Part shown: positions 11,331 through 23,724 of the stretch, piece after piece | Layout of the letters: each line of letters starts with the position of its first letter | How positions within the stretch are numbered: position 1 is the stretch's first letter | NCBI RefSeq assembly: GCF_004193775.1 | Contig: NC_041021.1 | Span: forward strand, 35,661,718-35,725,717 | DNA length: 64,000 nucleotides | Source: Glycine soja | Taxonomy: Eukaryota > Streptophyta > Magnoliopsida > Fabales > Fabaceae | Reading direction: 5' to 3' | Notes under the pieces: model-generated | Told to the model about the DNA's origin: nothing | Database searches by the model: none | Seen by the model: the letters and a program-made list of their open reading frames with translations, nothing else | Position numbers and translations under genes: made by a program

Positions 11331-11828
11331 TGCTCAAAAAGGAATAAAACACTTGGGGGAACCAAACCAAACCCAAGGAAATAACTATGTGAATTTGTAA
11401 AAGGGAAGGTATTGTCTGTATTTTAGGAGCTCCATAGAAATAAGACCAGGAGGCTAATCTCACCAAGAGTAAACAAAAGACTGTGCAGCAAACGAGGTTA
11501 GCTTGTCAGCAAAAGCATTAGCCTCACAAAATATATGACTAATCCTAAAGAAGATAAGACAAGGCTTTATGCAGTTGAGCCAATGGTTTTGAACAGATCT
11601 CCTCGGGAGAGGGCTTGAACCAATAAAGTAGAGTTAGTTTCAATCCACAGGTACTTCCACCTTCTTTTCTTGGCTTCTTCAACAGCCTAAATGACAGTCA
11701 TCACCTCAGCATAAAAAGCGAAGTTATTCCCAACGAAGGCAGCAAAACTACCTAAAAACTGAGCATTTATGTCAATAAACAGGCCTCTTGAACCCGCCAA
11801 ACCGGGGTTGCCTCTAGCAGCCCCGCCC
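11331..11828 (-). pseudogene. RNase H-like (RVT_3) fragment, probably from a LINE or RNase H-type repeat
   Basis: Reading the minus strand gives NPGLAGSRGLFIDINAQFLG, then AFYAEVMTVI (one stop), RRWKYLWIETNSTLLVQALS, and after a frameshift HIFCEANAFADKLTSFAAQ. This is the plant RNase H fold that ends many LINE and RNase H-type repeat proteins; the EANAFADKL motif is typical. A C-terminal tail continues to about 11331. In-frame stops and a frameshift show decay. It starts beside a C-rich run (11821-11851), where the upstream part is lost. Confidence 0.72.
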
Positions 11829-12401
11829 CCCCCACCCCCCCCCCCCCCCCCAATCAGTATTACACTTAATTTCCTCAGGATTTGTTAGTTAATGCAAAGT
11901 TTTTCCTCTATATTTGACTAATCATGAAATTTTTATTATCTATTAATTATTTTACTTTGAAGATTTTAAACATATATTATATTATATAAAATAATTAATA
12001 AGTATTGAATAACTCATCAAAGATGGGAAAATAAAACTTGCTGCGCGCACTCCCACTATTATTTTTTGTACTTCCCATTGAATTGATTTAGCATGTTTTT
12101 ATTCAACATGAGCTTTCCCAAATCAATGCAATGAGAGAAGTGAAGGAAGATGCTTATGCTATTTTAAGTATAAATCAATAATAACATTAAATATAATTTA
12201 AGGATATGGTATTTAATAATTAATGTTTTATATTTTCTGCTATCATGATTGAAGTTAATTTAGTAGTATCAGATTTTTCTCATTTATTTGCATATCTAGT
12301 GATTTTTAATTAAATTGATTAACATGATATATTGTCAAAACAATCTATATTGCTTAAATTAATTTAATTAGAATTGCATAAATATTATTATAAAATTATT
12401 G
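11829..12401. other. C-rich run followed by AT-rich DNA
   Basis: A run of C interrupted by single bases fills 11821-11851; the rest is AT-rich with no recognised feature. Confidence 0.5.
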
Positions 12402-13150
12402 ATGCGAATTGTGCTCAGCCCAAAGGAAGACACAATTTGGCCAAATAATTTGTACCTGTGATGATAAATGTGTGACAATTATAAGGTATTTTTATGTGAA
12501 TTATAATCGGTCCAAAGAAAGACTATGATTTAACAGAATTTATTGTCAATATTTGATCATTGCGTTGAGAGTACCAATTACAAATTAATTTTTCTTTTCA
12601 AAGACTATGAATTAATGTCATGTTGGGTATCTTGTGATGGGTCTGTTCTGCAAAATATTTACATGTTTTGTTATATATATTTTTGTATAACTAAATTATA
12701 TGTGAAAGTTATGTAATTTTAAGACCTCACATTTATTATATTAAATTGTCTTATATTTTTTTGTTAAATTGATTGAAACAACATGTTTTCAAAGTAACAT
12801 CTGTTGTGTAAGTTGATTGAATCTACATGGATGTCACATGAAATTATTCATGAGAATTGTGCTCGGCCCAAAGGAAGATATAATTTGGCAGAATAATTAC
12901 ATGTTTGCGATGGTAAACATGTAGCGATTATAAATAATGTGATTTTCCATGTGAATAATGAAATGTTCAAAGACAATTATTATTTGACCAGAATAATCAT
13001 CATATAAGTTTTCCATGTGAGCAATGGAGTGTTCAAAGACAATCTTTGTTTGACAGTACTTAGCAACAATGTTTGATCAATGCGTTGAGAGTATCATTTG
13101 TAGTTAGTCTTTTTCAATCTAAAGATTGAGGATTAATGGTGCGCTAGGTA
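12402..13150. repeat. Diverged direct repeat, about 450-520 bp apart
   Basis: The segment TTGTGCTC(A/G)GCCCAAAGGAAGA occurs near 12410 and 12857, and TTTGATCA(T/A)TGCGTTGAGAGTA near 12552 and 13071. Intervening words (TGTTCAAAGACAAT and variants) recur too. The pattern suggests an old internal duplication of an unidentified transposon or LTR. Confidence 0.55.
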
Positions 13151-14459
13151 TCTTGTTTGGATCTTGGAATTTATCATAAAGATTATTTGAGTATTGTATG
13201 TTTATTGTTCTTTTCTTTAATTTTTGTTGTTGTTGTTACTACTACTATGGTTTAAATTACTCATATTATTTAAGTCCCAATATAAAATTTAGAGTTTGAG
13301 AGGAGTCAGTTCAGAGTTGAAGATATTGCATAATTTTTTTTCTAGAGAAGAAACAGGAGAACAACATAAGGATTTTTTTTTTTGCTTTTGTAGGATGAGA
13401 CATATATAAAAAAAAAGGTCCCATTTATACTGTTTAGTGTATGAAAATGAAAATGGTAAACTTTTTATTTTTATTTGTTTTAAAATTAATTTCGTTTTGT
13501 ATCAAAAGATGTCAACAGTTTGCAAAAGTAAATAACAACTCTTTCTCATTGCCACACTAAATCAGATTTTTATGTTTGCTGATACGTGTCTTTTTCTCTC
13601 TCCTAATCTGCGTTTAAGTCTGAAATACATGCTTATAGATGATGTTGAATAAAATTGCTTTGTTTATCATAACACATAACATAAATAAATAAATGGCATT
13701 GAGATTCTCTTGAATTTGTTTTACTTTTATGGTTAAAGAAATAGTCATGGGTGATAATGGATCACATGGTAAAGTTAGGCTTGTTACCCACATGTCGACG
13801 AATGAAAGATAATTGCAAGCCCATTTAAACGCTAGATTTTGTGCTTAGCCTATTTTGCTTGTGATGGTATCAAATGGGTTGGGGTCGATAATTCTTCTCT
13901 TTTTTGGTTTTCCAAGAGCTCACTTTTCTAAAAAAGAAAAAAGAATCTAATGCTAATTGATTCTAATAGTTCAAACATTCAATAGCGTTCAAATTCTAAA
14001 TAATAAAAATTTCTAGGGAAGCAAATGTAACGCAAACATGAACTTTCGAGTTAACCCGAGCAAAACTTATAAAACTTTTTTGTGATTCATTTAAAGTGTG
14101 AATAATAAACAATCGAATTCAATTAATGATCAATATCTTATGGCTAAGCCATACATGATAAAACCAGGTTGGCTTGTCTATATATCTATCACCTATACAT
14201 TCACGAGAGCCTTCATGGAAAAGAGGAGGAGAAAGAGGATATAGAAAAATTAAGTGGAGTAGAGTGCATTATTGCAAAATTTCAAACGCTATTGTTTCTA
14301 TACATGACATACTGTCTATGAAGGATAAAGATGACATTAATAAGATAAATGTATTAATAAAGGGGAAGCTTATAAGAACCCAAGATTTCCCAACATCCCA
14401 TGAATGAAGCACCAATAAACCAATTTTGCATCTCCAGTTAATGAATTGAAGCTAACTAT
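13151..14459. other. AT-rich stretch without recognised features
   Basis: Nothing recognisable was found; the 77-codon frame at 14174-14407 shows no known motif. Confidence 0.45.
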
Positions 14460-14568
14460 TTATGGGCTGCGTTTTTTCCATGGAGAAAGGGTGTGAGAGA
14501 GGGTGAAAGAGACACGCACACTGGGGTAGAGTGAGGCAGTATGACGGAGGAAACTTCAGGCATCGCGT

Positions 14569-14913
14569 GTGGAGGAATGGAGGAATAAAGAGGACGTGTC
14601 AACTGTTTACTTCTCAAAGTTTCCTATGGCTTACAACGAGGAGGACATGTGGCAAGTGTTCCAAAAATATGGAAAGGTATGGGAGGTGTATATTGCGAAG
14701 AGAAGGAATAGTAGTGGACACCAGTTTGGATTTGTTAGATTTAGAGGAGCACAAAATGAAAAGGAACTCAGAAGCCTGATGGATAATATTCACATTAGAA
14801 ACATCAAACTCAATGTGAATATTCCAAAGCACAACAAGCAAAAGAGACTGGTGGAGTTGGGAAAGCAGAATTTTCATGGGGCATATAAAAATGGAGCAAA
14901 TTGGAGAGGGTAG
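14569..14913 (+). pseudogene. LINE ORF1 N-terminus with RNA-recognition motif
   Basis: A 114-codon frame holds one RRM: RNP2-like VYFSKFP near residue 12 and RNP1-like HQFGFVRF near residue 48, with the expected spacing of about 35 residues. RRM-bearing ORF1 proteins occur in plant L1-type elements and bind element RNA. The frame ends in a stop at 14913 and the following ORF1-like part is in another frame. A host splicing-factor fragment is a less likely alternative, because DUF4283-like, endonuclease and RT segments follow. Confidence 0.7.
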
Positions 14914-15140
14914 AGGGTGAAAGAGTAAATAGTAGTACGAATGGAGAACAGACAGTTAGACAATAGGGGTCATACGTACAGATACTTAGAGGAAATGTGA
15001 GTAGAAATCAACAAATATGGCAAGTTAAGCAACCCTGCGCAAAAGATGGGAGAACGGATGGTTGGAAAGGGCAAGTCATTCAAGCACCAAAGGTCTATTT
15101 GAAGTGGCCAAGTCATTGTTGAGTCGGAAAGCTAAAAAAT

Positions 15141-15578
15141 TTGAAGGCGGTGGATAAAATGCAAGAAATGTTCTTCTTTTTGGGAGTTGGAGAGGTTAGA
15201 TTGAGATACATAGTTGATGATGAAGTGCTCATTTCCGGTATTGATGAAGAAAAAAACAAGGAGATGGATAAAAACAGCAATGAGGGCATGTGGGAGGTGT
15301 TCGGTGTCATTGAAAAGTGGCCACTAGATCTATACACCGAAAATAGGATGGCATGGTTGAGATGTTATGGAGTTCCGCTTCATACTTGGAATGAACAATG
15401 TTTCGAGCAATCGGTGGGGCTTGTTGGGAGATACATCGAGATGGACTCCACAACTATTGATATCAATAGGGTTGAGTATGCCAAAATTTGGGTGCTAGTC
15501 TTGTCCCAGAACCCAGTTATCAAGTCCACAAGGGTCAAGATTAACGGAAGGGGATCCAACGTCTGGACAACATGGTGA
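15141..15578 (+). pseudogene. LINE ORF1 middle, DUF4283-like
   Basis: The 145-codon frame contains RMAWLRCYGVPLHTWNEQCF followed by GRYIEMDSTTIDINRVEYAK, the pattern of the DUF4283 domain (aromatic, 'G(I/V)PLHxW', then acidic 'D' and 'A(R/K)I'). It lies between the RRM piece and the endonuclease on the same strand and is in a different frame from the RRM piece, so ORF1 is broken. Confidence 0.65.
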
Positions 15579-15805
15579 CGTGGGCCCACCCCTTCCAGGG
15601 GATATATTAGGTGACAAGGACGTAGTGGTGTCTTTGGGTGTGTTGAGCCCGATACGTGTGGAGCCCAATACAAAATGTGGGAAGGGGTGTAGAAACTAAC
15701 AGAGTTAGGCGTCAACCCAACTGTGATGGTTGAGCCTAGACAACTTTTTAGCCCTTCACCAGTGGAAGGCAATATAAGAAAAAATGGAGACAATAATGTG
15801 GTAAT

Positions 15806-15989
15806 AGAAGATCAAGATGGGTAGGGGTCGAGAGTCTATGCTTTTGTGAAGTGTGCTATGACAACAAAGGGTGTGGAAGATCATCACAGTTTAAGATAGA
15901 AGATCAAGATGGGTAGGGGTCGAGAGTCTATGCTTTTGTGAAGTGTGCTATGACAACAAAGGGTGTGGAAGATCATCACAGTTTAAGAT
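15806..15989. repeat. 92-bp tandem duplication inside LINE ORF1 region
   Basis: The 92-bp unit beginning AGAAGATCAAGATGGGTAGG occurs at 15806-15897 and again at 15898-15989 with essentially no difference, so this duplication is far younger than the surrounding decayed LINE. Confidence 0.9.
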
Positions 15990-16354
15990 AGTTGAAGCAA
16001 TATGGGGTCATTAGGAATTGAAGAAGTGTGCCAACAATGCCTCGTCTTCAACATCAACATCAAATTCAAAGTAGTCTAGTGGTAAAGGTTAGAGAAGGGA
16101 GTGGAGATTAGCCATGCACATTGTGTGCAATGGCTTACTCCATGCAGACACCAAGAACTATAATAAGGCATTCTAGATTCAAAATGAAAGAAATCAAGCA
16201 AATAAATTTGGGAGCTTCAGATGAAATTAAGAGTCACTTCAAGGAAAAAGAATGAGGTCGTGGTTGACAAATTGGAAGGGATGGAAAGAAAGGGATCTGG
16301 TGGGGATGATAAAAATAAAAAGGATGCTTAGGAAGGTAACATTCTTGGTCTTTC

Positions 16355-17100
16355 ATGAATATTATGACTTTCAATGTTAGTGGCTTGGGAGGGGGTATCA
16401 AGTGGGAGCAAATAAAAAAGTTGGTGATCAAAGAAAATGTGGAGATGTTATGCATCCAGAAGTAAAATAAAGGTAATAAATGAAGACCTTTTTCATGCTT
16501 TGTGGGTCGATTATGATGTGGATTGGAGATTTGTTCCTTTTGTAAATTGTGCAACGAGTGTGACGACGTTATGGAAGACTTTTGAAATCTCAAATTGTTT
16601 CTTAGGTAGTGGCTAAGTAGGAATGGATGGAAGGTTGAAGGGGAATGGGATCATGATTGTAGTGGTCAATGTGTATTGGCCTTGTGATGTGGGTAAGAAA
16701 AAAAGAATTTAGGAAGAGCTAAAAGAGAAAAAAAAAAATAGTAGCATTAATATGTGGTGTGTTGTGGGGGCTTTCAATTGCATTAGGAGGGTTGGTGAAA
16801 GGGAGGGAGAAAGATAAAAAGATTTAGGAAATGAGGAGAGGAGACATTTTAACTCATTTATTGGAGAGATGGAATTGTTTAATGCTTCTATGGCAGGGAG
16901 GAGCTTCACTTGGTATAAGGCTAAATGGGAAGGCTAAATCATATTGATAGATTTCTTATTTCTCAACAATGGTTTGAGGTGTGGCATGGATCCACACAAT
17001 TTGTGTTGGATAGAAACATTTTAGATCATTGTCCCATTGTTTTGAGAAACAAGGTGGTGGATTAAGGACCTAAACCCTTTAGAGTGCTAGATTGTTGGCA
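16355..17100 (+). pseudogene. LINE ORF2: AP-type endonuclease domain, decayed
   Basis: The start MNIMTFNVSGLGGGIKW is the plant L1 endonuclease opening (xNxRGLG). Further along come WCVVGAFNCI (GDFN-like), RSFTWYKAKW, IDRFLIS and DHCPIVL, which match the later catalytic blocks (DR, SDHxP), in more than one frame. Frameshifts and stops break it. It would nick target DNA to prime reverse transcription. Confidence 0.75.
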
Positions 17101-17220
17101 CAATGATAAATCTTTTGGAGGTATTGTTGAAACATGTTGGAGGGAGTTGGAGTTTCAAAGATGGGGGGCTTTTGTGTCGAAGAAAAAGTAAGTTTAAGGG
17201 GCTTAAAAACACTTTTAAAG

Positions 17221-18415
17221 TCATGGAATATAGACTACTTTGGGAATGTTCACAACAATTACCAAGAGGTGTCTAAGGAATTGAACTTCCTTGATATGAA
17301 AGAAGAATAAGGGGTGTTGAGTGAAGAAGAGAAGAGTAGAAGGGTTGAACTTCAAGGAGCCTATTGGAATTCATTATGCAACCATGAATTGCTTTTGAGG
17401 AAAAAGACTAGAGTTAGATGGATTAATGAAGGAGATGGAAACACAAAATTCTTTCATTCGTTTGTTAATTGGAGGGGGGGGAACTTCTTTGAAGGGGCTT
17501 TCTACAAATGGTGCATGGGAGGAGGATCCGCAAATTGTGAAGGAGGAGGTTAGAAGCTATTTCAAAAGGCCGTATAGTAAGGAGCATTGGGATAGACCAA
17601 ATTTCAAACAAATCTCTCACGAGCACAAGAGTTTTTTTAGCTCAATCTTCAAAGAGGAGGAACTAAAGGAAGTGGTACAAAAATGTGGAAACCATAAAAG
17701 CCTAGGATCTGATGGCTTCAATTTTAGATTCATAAAGTCCTTTTGGGATACTTTGAAGGAAGATATCATGTGATTCATGGGAGAATTTTTTGAGAGAGGG
17801 GAGTTTGCTAGGGGAAGTAATCCCTCTTTTGTTGTTCTCATACCAAAGGCGGATGACCTATGCTTTTGAGTGAGTGTTGGCCTATCTCTCTTGTTGGTTG
17901 TCTATATAAGTAGTTGCCAAAGTCCCAACTAATAGATTAAAAGTGGTCTTTCCCAATGTGATTAATAAAAGACAATGTGCTTTCTTGTCAAGAAGGAATA
18001 TTCTACAAAGTGTTGTAGTTGCAAATGAAGTGGTGGATGAGGAAAAAAGAAAGAAAAAAGAGTGTTTATTCTTTAATTTGGACTTTGAGAAGGCTTATGA
18101 TTCCATCAATTAGGAATTCCTTTGGTACTTGCTTCATAGGTTTGGCTTCGAAGAAAAGTGAATTGGTTGGTTGAAGGCTTTCTTGAAATCTAGCTCTATG
18201 TCGGTGCTAGTAAATGGGAGCCCTACAAATGAATTTGTCATGGAAAGAGGCCTTCAACAAGGCGATCCATTGGCTTTGTTTCTTTTCACCATTGTGGTGG
18301 AGGGTCTTGTTGGGTTGATAAGACAAGCAAAAGATTTGAACCCTTTTCAAGGTTTTGAGGTAGGGAGAAACAAGGTGGAGGTCAATTTGCTTTAATATGC
18401 GACGACACGGTTTTT
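17221..18415 (+). pseudogene. LINE ORF2: reverse transcriptase, N-terminal blocks
   Basis: Visible blocks: RVRWINEGDGNTKFFHS (linker), KSLGSDGFNFRFIKSFWDTL, PSFVVLIPKADD, FFNLDFEKAYDSIN, GLQQGDPLALFLFTIVVEGL, then YADDT broken by a stop and a frameshift at 18393-18410. These are in the standard order of plant non-LTR RT. A 9.3-kb insertion follows at the YADDTVF codons. Several in-frame stops make it inactive. Confidence 0.85.
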
Positions 18416-18989
18416 CACAACAAAAAAAAGTCATTTTAGCGATCTCCCAAATACATCGCTATATTGGCAAAAGGTTGAAATTCTTATTAGTGACTGAAAC
18501 AACAACCAAAAGAATGGTGGGTAAAACCCTAGTTCCTAAGCTATTTAGCAATCAAATACTAGTCTGTGGTGGATTAATGACCATAAATATCAGTCACAGA
18601 TGCAAAAATTTGGTTACCTTACTTTTGGTCATCCTCCTTCATTGTCAACCAAATTAGAGACATGTAGTCTCAAAACCCACCTCTAGATTTAAAATGATTT
18701 CTTTTATAAAATAATCATTTGCTCATTTCAGTCATTAATTTCGGTCGCTAACATGTTTGCCAAAAGCAGTCAAATTTATTCGATCACTAAAATAATTGAT
18801 TTAAAAAATATATTTGTCATTAGAAACAGTTGTTAAGCTGATTAACGTTCCTTTAGGCTTTTAGCCTTCAAATATTTTCGTCACTGGAAACCACGCTTGC
18901 TCATCTTGCTGATGCATTCGCTCGTTTTGTTGTATCATCTATTGCTTATATTATTTTGCATCAATTTCTCCATCTTTTCTTCAAATGTA

Positions 18990-21745
18990 TTTTCCTTAGC
19001 ATTTTTTGTCAAAAGTTCAGCATTCAATTTCTAAATGGTATCACGCATTTCCTCTTTTTATTGTACCATTGGAACTGAGTAAGCATAGTTTGAGGAGGTG
19101 TTGAGCTGCTAAAATTTTTGCTCAATGTACCAATCCCATACACACGAATTCTAAACTCCAACAATGCCATAATATATATCAACATCGTTGATAGAGGCAG
19201 AAAAGGAATCATGTGTAGGTGTGCCTTCTGTCGTAGCTCATTGTCGCAACTCTTCTTGACATTTTTGAAATCTTTCATGCATAATAAAGTTAAATGTCAT
19301 TTTTCACAAATACACATAATAAACTTTAAAGTATAATTAATAAAGTAAGTTTAAACTTACAAAAAGATCTTTAGTCTTGTCATTGGCCCATGCTTCAGTT
19401 TTCAACTTCTTCGTTCTCTTCACTACCTCCCAAGTAGTCAGTGCCCGTTGATACTCATCAGTCTACAAAAATTCACACATAATTTAAAGTTGAATACATT
19501 CAAACATTAGATTTAAATATATTAAGCAAATATGAAAACAAAATAAATTACCAATTTCTCATAGTAAGTTGCAGTCGATATGGAGCCATCGCAGTATGTT
19601 GAGGCTCCACTATCAACAGTCGATTTGCCTTGGCAATGGAGCTCTTGTTCTTGAAACTTGCATAACTCCAATATTGGTCAAAGATTGATGGGCCACTAGT
19701 TGGAATCCAAGACCCAATAGTTTCAACCCTCTTAATGTTGTCTAGTTTATTTTTTAAAACATGTGAAATCTTTGTCCCAAAAATAGACTTGATTACTTGC
19801 TCTTGCTGTGGATCCCACCTATACTCTTTCTACATGAAAAATGATTAGTAGAAACAAACCTAATACCATATAACTAGGAGTGTTCAAAATGATAAATCGA
19901 ACTGTGTTGTTTTTTAGTTCAATTAACTATATTTAGAAGTTGGAAATGAACTATTTTTGTGGTTTGAATTGAATAATTTTTTATAGGCAAATAGAACTTT
20001 GTATTGATTAAACTACAAAAGATATTCTAAGTACAATACAAGACATAATTGAAAGTTGTCCCACCACCATGTAACCTTTACTGCATTATATATTTGTCAG
20101 TTTAGTGCAATTTGTTTACAAACAGTTCAATAATAGTTAAGTTTATGGTTTCTTCTAATTTATTTGAATAGCCCTACAAGAAACAAGATTTTTAACTTCA
20201 TCGGCAATTTAAATTACCTTAAACTCTCCAAACCTCAAGTGGTACTTTTGATGAAATCCTTCCAAGGAAGGGACCCATCACCAGAGTCATGACTAGGAGA
20301 CTCCAAGAAGACTAGGCTAGAGATGCAGGAGAAGACCCCAGGGTTCTCATGAGTCTTAGGGTAGATTTTGGGCTCATTGGCTAAGTATGAGCCTACTTAT
20401 CTTTGTACATATTAGATAAGGGTTTTATTATTTTTGGACCTTGTATTTAGGGCTCCATAGTGTAGGAAGGGTACCCTAATAATGTAAGATTTTCCAGCCC
20501 TTGTATTTTAGGGCACCTAAACTAGTTTTTGTATTAGGGGTAGTTTTGTAATTTCATATGCATTAAGTACACTATTTGATATGTGTGTTGGGAGAGAAAT
20601 TTAATTGAATTGGGAGAAACCCAATCCAATTAAATTTTGAACCAGCCTAAGGGGGAGGTAAGCATTTGCTTGCTACACCCTATTGCCACATCATATAGTC
20701 ACACTTTGTACATGTCCTTCATGCTTTATATGTCTCATGACACCTAAGCACACTTAGCAGAGAATCTTGGACTTGATCTTGGATTAGTGGGCTGAACCAT
20801 AGCTGAAATTCACTAATTATAATTAGTGAAATTTTGGCTCCAAATTTGGCTCCACAAATTCAAATTCAAATTCAAGTGAAATTTGAATAGAAATTCAAAT
20901 TTCCCTCCAATTTTGTGTGGCACTTAGGCTATAAATAGAGACATTGTGTGTGCAATTTTTCAACTTTAATCATTTGAGAAATTACACTTCAAAGTTCAGA
21001 CCTCATTTGAGGCATAAATTTTGCTCCCCTTCTCTCCCTCTCCCTCCACTCATCTTCTCCTACCTTCAAGCTTTTATCCATGGCTTCCTATGGTGGTAAG
21101 TTTTTTCTTGACTCATCTTCTCCTTGAAGTGGCGTCTAAATCACCTTTCCTCCTTCTTCATTCCACTGTCATTGATCTTCAAGAAGCAAAGGTCTCCATT
21201 GATGAAGAAGATCCAAGGCCTACAAGCTCTACATGAGGTTACATCAACTTTCTTCCAAGTCGGACTCGGTTCATCAAATTTTCGCTTGATGATATTTGAG
21301 ATGACTCTTAAAGGCCATGTGTTGGTGTAAATCTATGTAATACATTATTGTCAAAATCATATTTGAATAATATTATATTAAAAAAATAACCTATACATTA
21401 AAATTGGCTTACTTTCTCTTTTCCGCATGAAGCCATGACCTCTGATCATTTGGATGTTCAAGCATTAAAGTAGGTGGATAACTCAGGTGTAAGTAATCCT
21501 TCTGGTGTCAAGGGTGTGTGCTCTCTAAAAGAGGTGGTGGGAATCGATTACCCTATAATAGTGGGATTTGGTTCCTCTTGAACCATGGAAAGTGAAGCTC
21601 ATCTAATGATAGGAACTGTTGTCTCTGATGTCAAGATATGAATGGAATAAGTGAAAGATTCAAAGCTGGTTGGAGCGCTTCCACCAACACCACGACCCTC
21701 GCCACCACGATTAGGTGGTCTACGGCCACCACCTATGTCTGCCAT
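18990..21745 (-). pseudogene. Ptta/En/Spm (Transposase_24-like) gene, decayed, intron-containing
   Basis: Start ATG at 21745-21743 begins MADIGGGRRPPNRGGEGRG. Exon 1 ends near 21412 at GTAAGC. Exon 2 (about 19555-19832) gives KEYRWDPQQEQVIKS, then GSWIPTSGPSIFDQYWSYAS and, after a 1-nt shift, VDSGASTYCDGSISTATYYE. Exon 3 (19361-19462) gives TDEYQRALTTWEVVKRTKKL. A last part (about 18990-19275) encodes FQKCQEELRQ, a GTPTHDSF segment and a coiled coil (KNAKENTFEEKMEKL). These resemble the plant Ptta/En/Spm transposase family. Stops and shifts prevent function. A gypsy fragment sits in intron 1. Confidence 0.72.
20200..21330 (+). mobile_element. Ty3/gypsy fragment: pol C-terminal tail and LTR-like sequence
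   Basis: At about 20268 the plus strand reads KGPITRVMTRRLQED, the GPITR tail that ends many plant gypsy polyproteins, followed by a stop and GEDPRVLMSLRVDFG. Downstream are a polypurine-like TAAGGGGGAGG (near 20648) and a TATA box CTATAAATAG (near 20930), as expected for a 3' LTR. No second LTR is present, so it is a truncated copy in an intron of the transposase gene. Confidence 0.55.
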
Positions 21746-22151
21746 CTATAAGTGGAAATTATATAAAACATCCCAAAACAAACAAAAACAAAGTGAAGTA
21801 ATGGATTATTAGTAAACAAGTAAATCGACTGTGACAAAAAAACTCAAAATCACCCTCAAAATCACCTACAAGTAATTATTACAAGCCACAATCAATGAAA
21901 TTCTATAATACAATTAACATAAGGTATGCAGTAAAGTTTAATGCATAAATTACCTATGAGGTGTATGTATCATCAAAATCACCCTCAATCTCACCCTCAC
22001 TTGATATGTATTCAGCCTCATCTGGTTCTTCCAATTCTGTTTAATCCAATAACTTTCTATCTATCTCTTCTCCCCCACCATCAACATCAACAAGAGAATC
22101 ATTAACGACATCTGGGTCAATATTTAGCACTACTGGAAGCCCGACAAGTTT

Positions 22152-23719
22152 TGTGGAAGCAAAGTTTTCCAAGTTTATTTCGATGATGCCAAAGACTCAA
22201 GTCAAGAATCAAGAGTCAAACAAGTTTCAAGAATCAAAGAGTCGTTCAATCAAGAATCAAGATTCAAGTGAAGATTCAAGAGAAGACTCAAGATATGTAA
22301 GAACTTCAAGAAAAACATCAAGATAAATATAAAAAGATTTTTTTCAAAAGAAAAGATTGAATAGCACAATTTGTCCAAAAGAATTTTTCAAAGAACAATC
22401 TTTTACCAAAGTTTTTACTCTCTGGTAATGGATTACCAGAAGGCAATAATCGATTCCCAGAAGCCCAAACAGTTTTATAATTGTTTTACAAAGTAGTAAT
22501 CGATTACCATGGGCATGTAATCGATTACTAATGTTTTTAAACGTTGGATTTCAAATTTCAAAAGTCACAACTTGTGATAAAACATTTTTAAACTTGTGTA
22601 ATCGATTGCACAACAGTGTTTGTAAATGTTTTGATTTTTAAATTTAAATATGAAGAGTTACATCTGTTGATGTGTAATCGATTACACTATAATGGTAATC
22701 AATTACCAATGACTTATTTTCAAAAATAAAGTCGTAATTCTTAAAGTAACTAGTTTCTGAAGATTTTTTAAGAGTCACAACTTTTAAAGTGACTAATTTT
22801 CAAAAAGAGTCACAACTTTTAAAGTGACTAGTTTTCAAAAGAGTCACAACTTTTAAAGTGACTAGTTTCAAAGAAATTGCCAAGAGTCACAAACTTTAAC
22901 TTGAGTCATTAAATGACTATAAATATGTGACCATGACACGAATTTCAAAAAACAATTTCCTTTCATTCTAAAAGAAAGAACTTTCTGATTCATTTCTCAA
23001 CATCTTTCTAAGAGTTTTTTGTTCAATACTTTCTTTATCAAGAAAAGTTCATTGGTCAAAAAACTTGTGCTATTCTTTTGATTCATTTCTTCTCCTTCCT
23101 ACCAAAATAATTCAAAGAACTAATCGTCTAAGAATTTTTTTGATTTTTTCCTTCTCCCTCTTGACAAAAGAATTCAAAGAACTAACCGTCTGAGAATTCT
23201 TTTGATTCCCCAAACAAAGAATTCAAAGAACTAACCGTCTGAGAATTTTGTATAAGAAGCGGGTAGCTTCTTGGTTGTAATAGTGAACACAAGGGAGGGT
23301 ACATCCTTTGCGGTTCGCTTCAAGTAGAGAGTACATCTACTTGGTTGTTCAAAGAAAACAAGGGAGGGTACATCATTTGTGGCTCTTTGCTTGTAAAGGA
23401 TTTTACAAGGTTATTGGAAATCTCAAGAACTGTGGGTTACTTGGGGACTGGACGTAGGCACGGGTTGTGGCTGAACTAGTATAAATCTTGTGTTTGCTTT
23501 CTTTTTCCCTACACTCTTTACTTTTCCACTGTGCACTTTTTATTTCCGCTTTAATTTTGTCTAAGTTATTGTTTATGTTCTTTACTTTCTCATAACTTAG
23601 TAGTAAAGCCTAATTGAATCTAGTAACATTAAGAATGATAAATTTTTAATTAGTCAAGACACGTTCATAATTAATTCAACCCCCCCTTCTTAATTATTCT
23701 GAGACCGCTTGATCCAACA
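22152..23719 (+). repeat. Solo LTR (1568 bp), TGTGG...CCAACA
   Basis: Begins TGTGGAAGC and ends GATCCAACA. Flanks AGTTT (22147-22151) and AGTTC (23720-23724) are a 5-bp target duplication with one mismatch. The second half holds the conserved GACGTAGGCACGGG / GTATAAATC block shared with 45240-45290 and 9030-9060. No internal region is present, so it is a solo LTR left by recombination. It interrupts the CACTA element's minus-strand gene. Repeats of TAATCGATTA-type palindromes fill 22426-22705. Confidence 0.85.
22426..22705. repeat. Paired TAATCGATTA palindromes in solo LTR
   Basis: Copies (some with one mismatch) start at 22426/22447, 22498/22518, 22599 (single) and 22675/22696. Within pairs the starts are 20-21 bp apart. 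The best copies extend to GTAATCGATTAC. Confidence 0.85.
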
Positions 23720-23724
23720 AGTTC

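Larger units (their letters stand above)
14460..18415 (+). mobile_element. L1-type LINE, 5' part (split by a CACTA insertion)
   Basis: In order: an RRM-containing ORF1 (14569), a DUF4283-like segment (15141), an endonuclease (16355), the RT linker and the first RT blocks (17221), stopping at the YADDT motif. The same RT resumes at 27731 in the next codon. Many stops and frameshifts mark it as an old, inactive copy. The 5' boundary is approximate. Confidence 0.85.
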
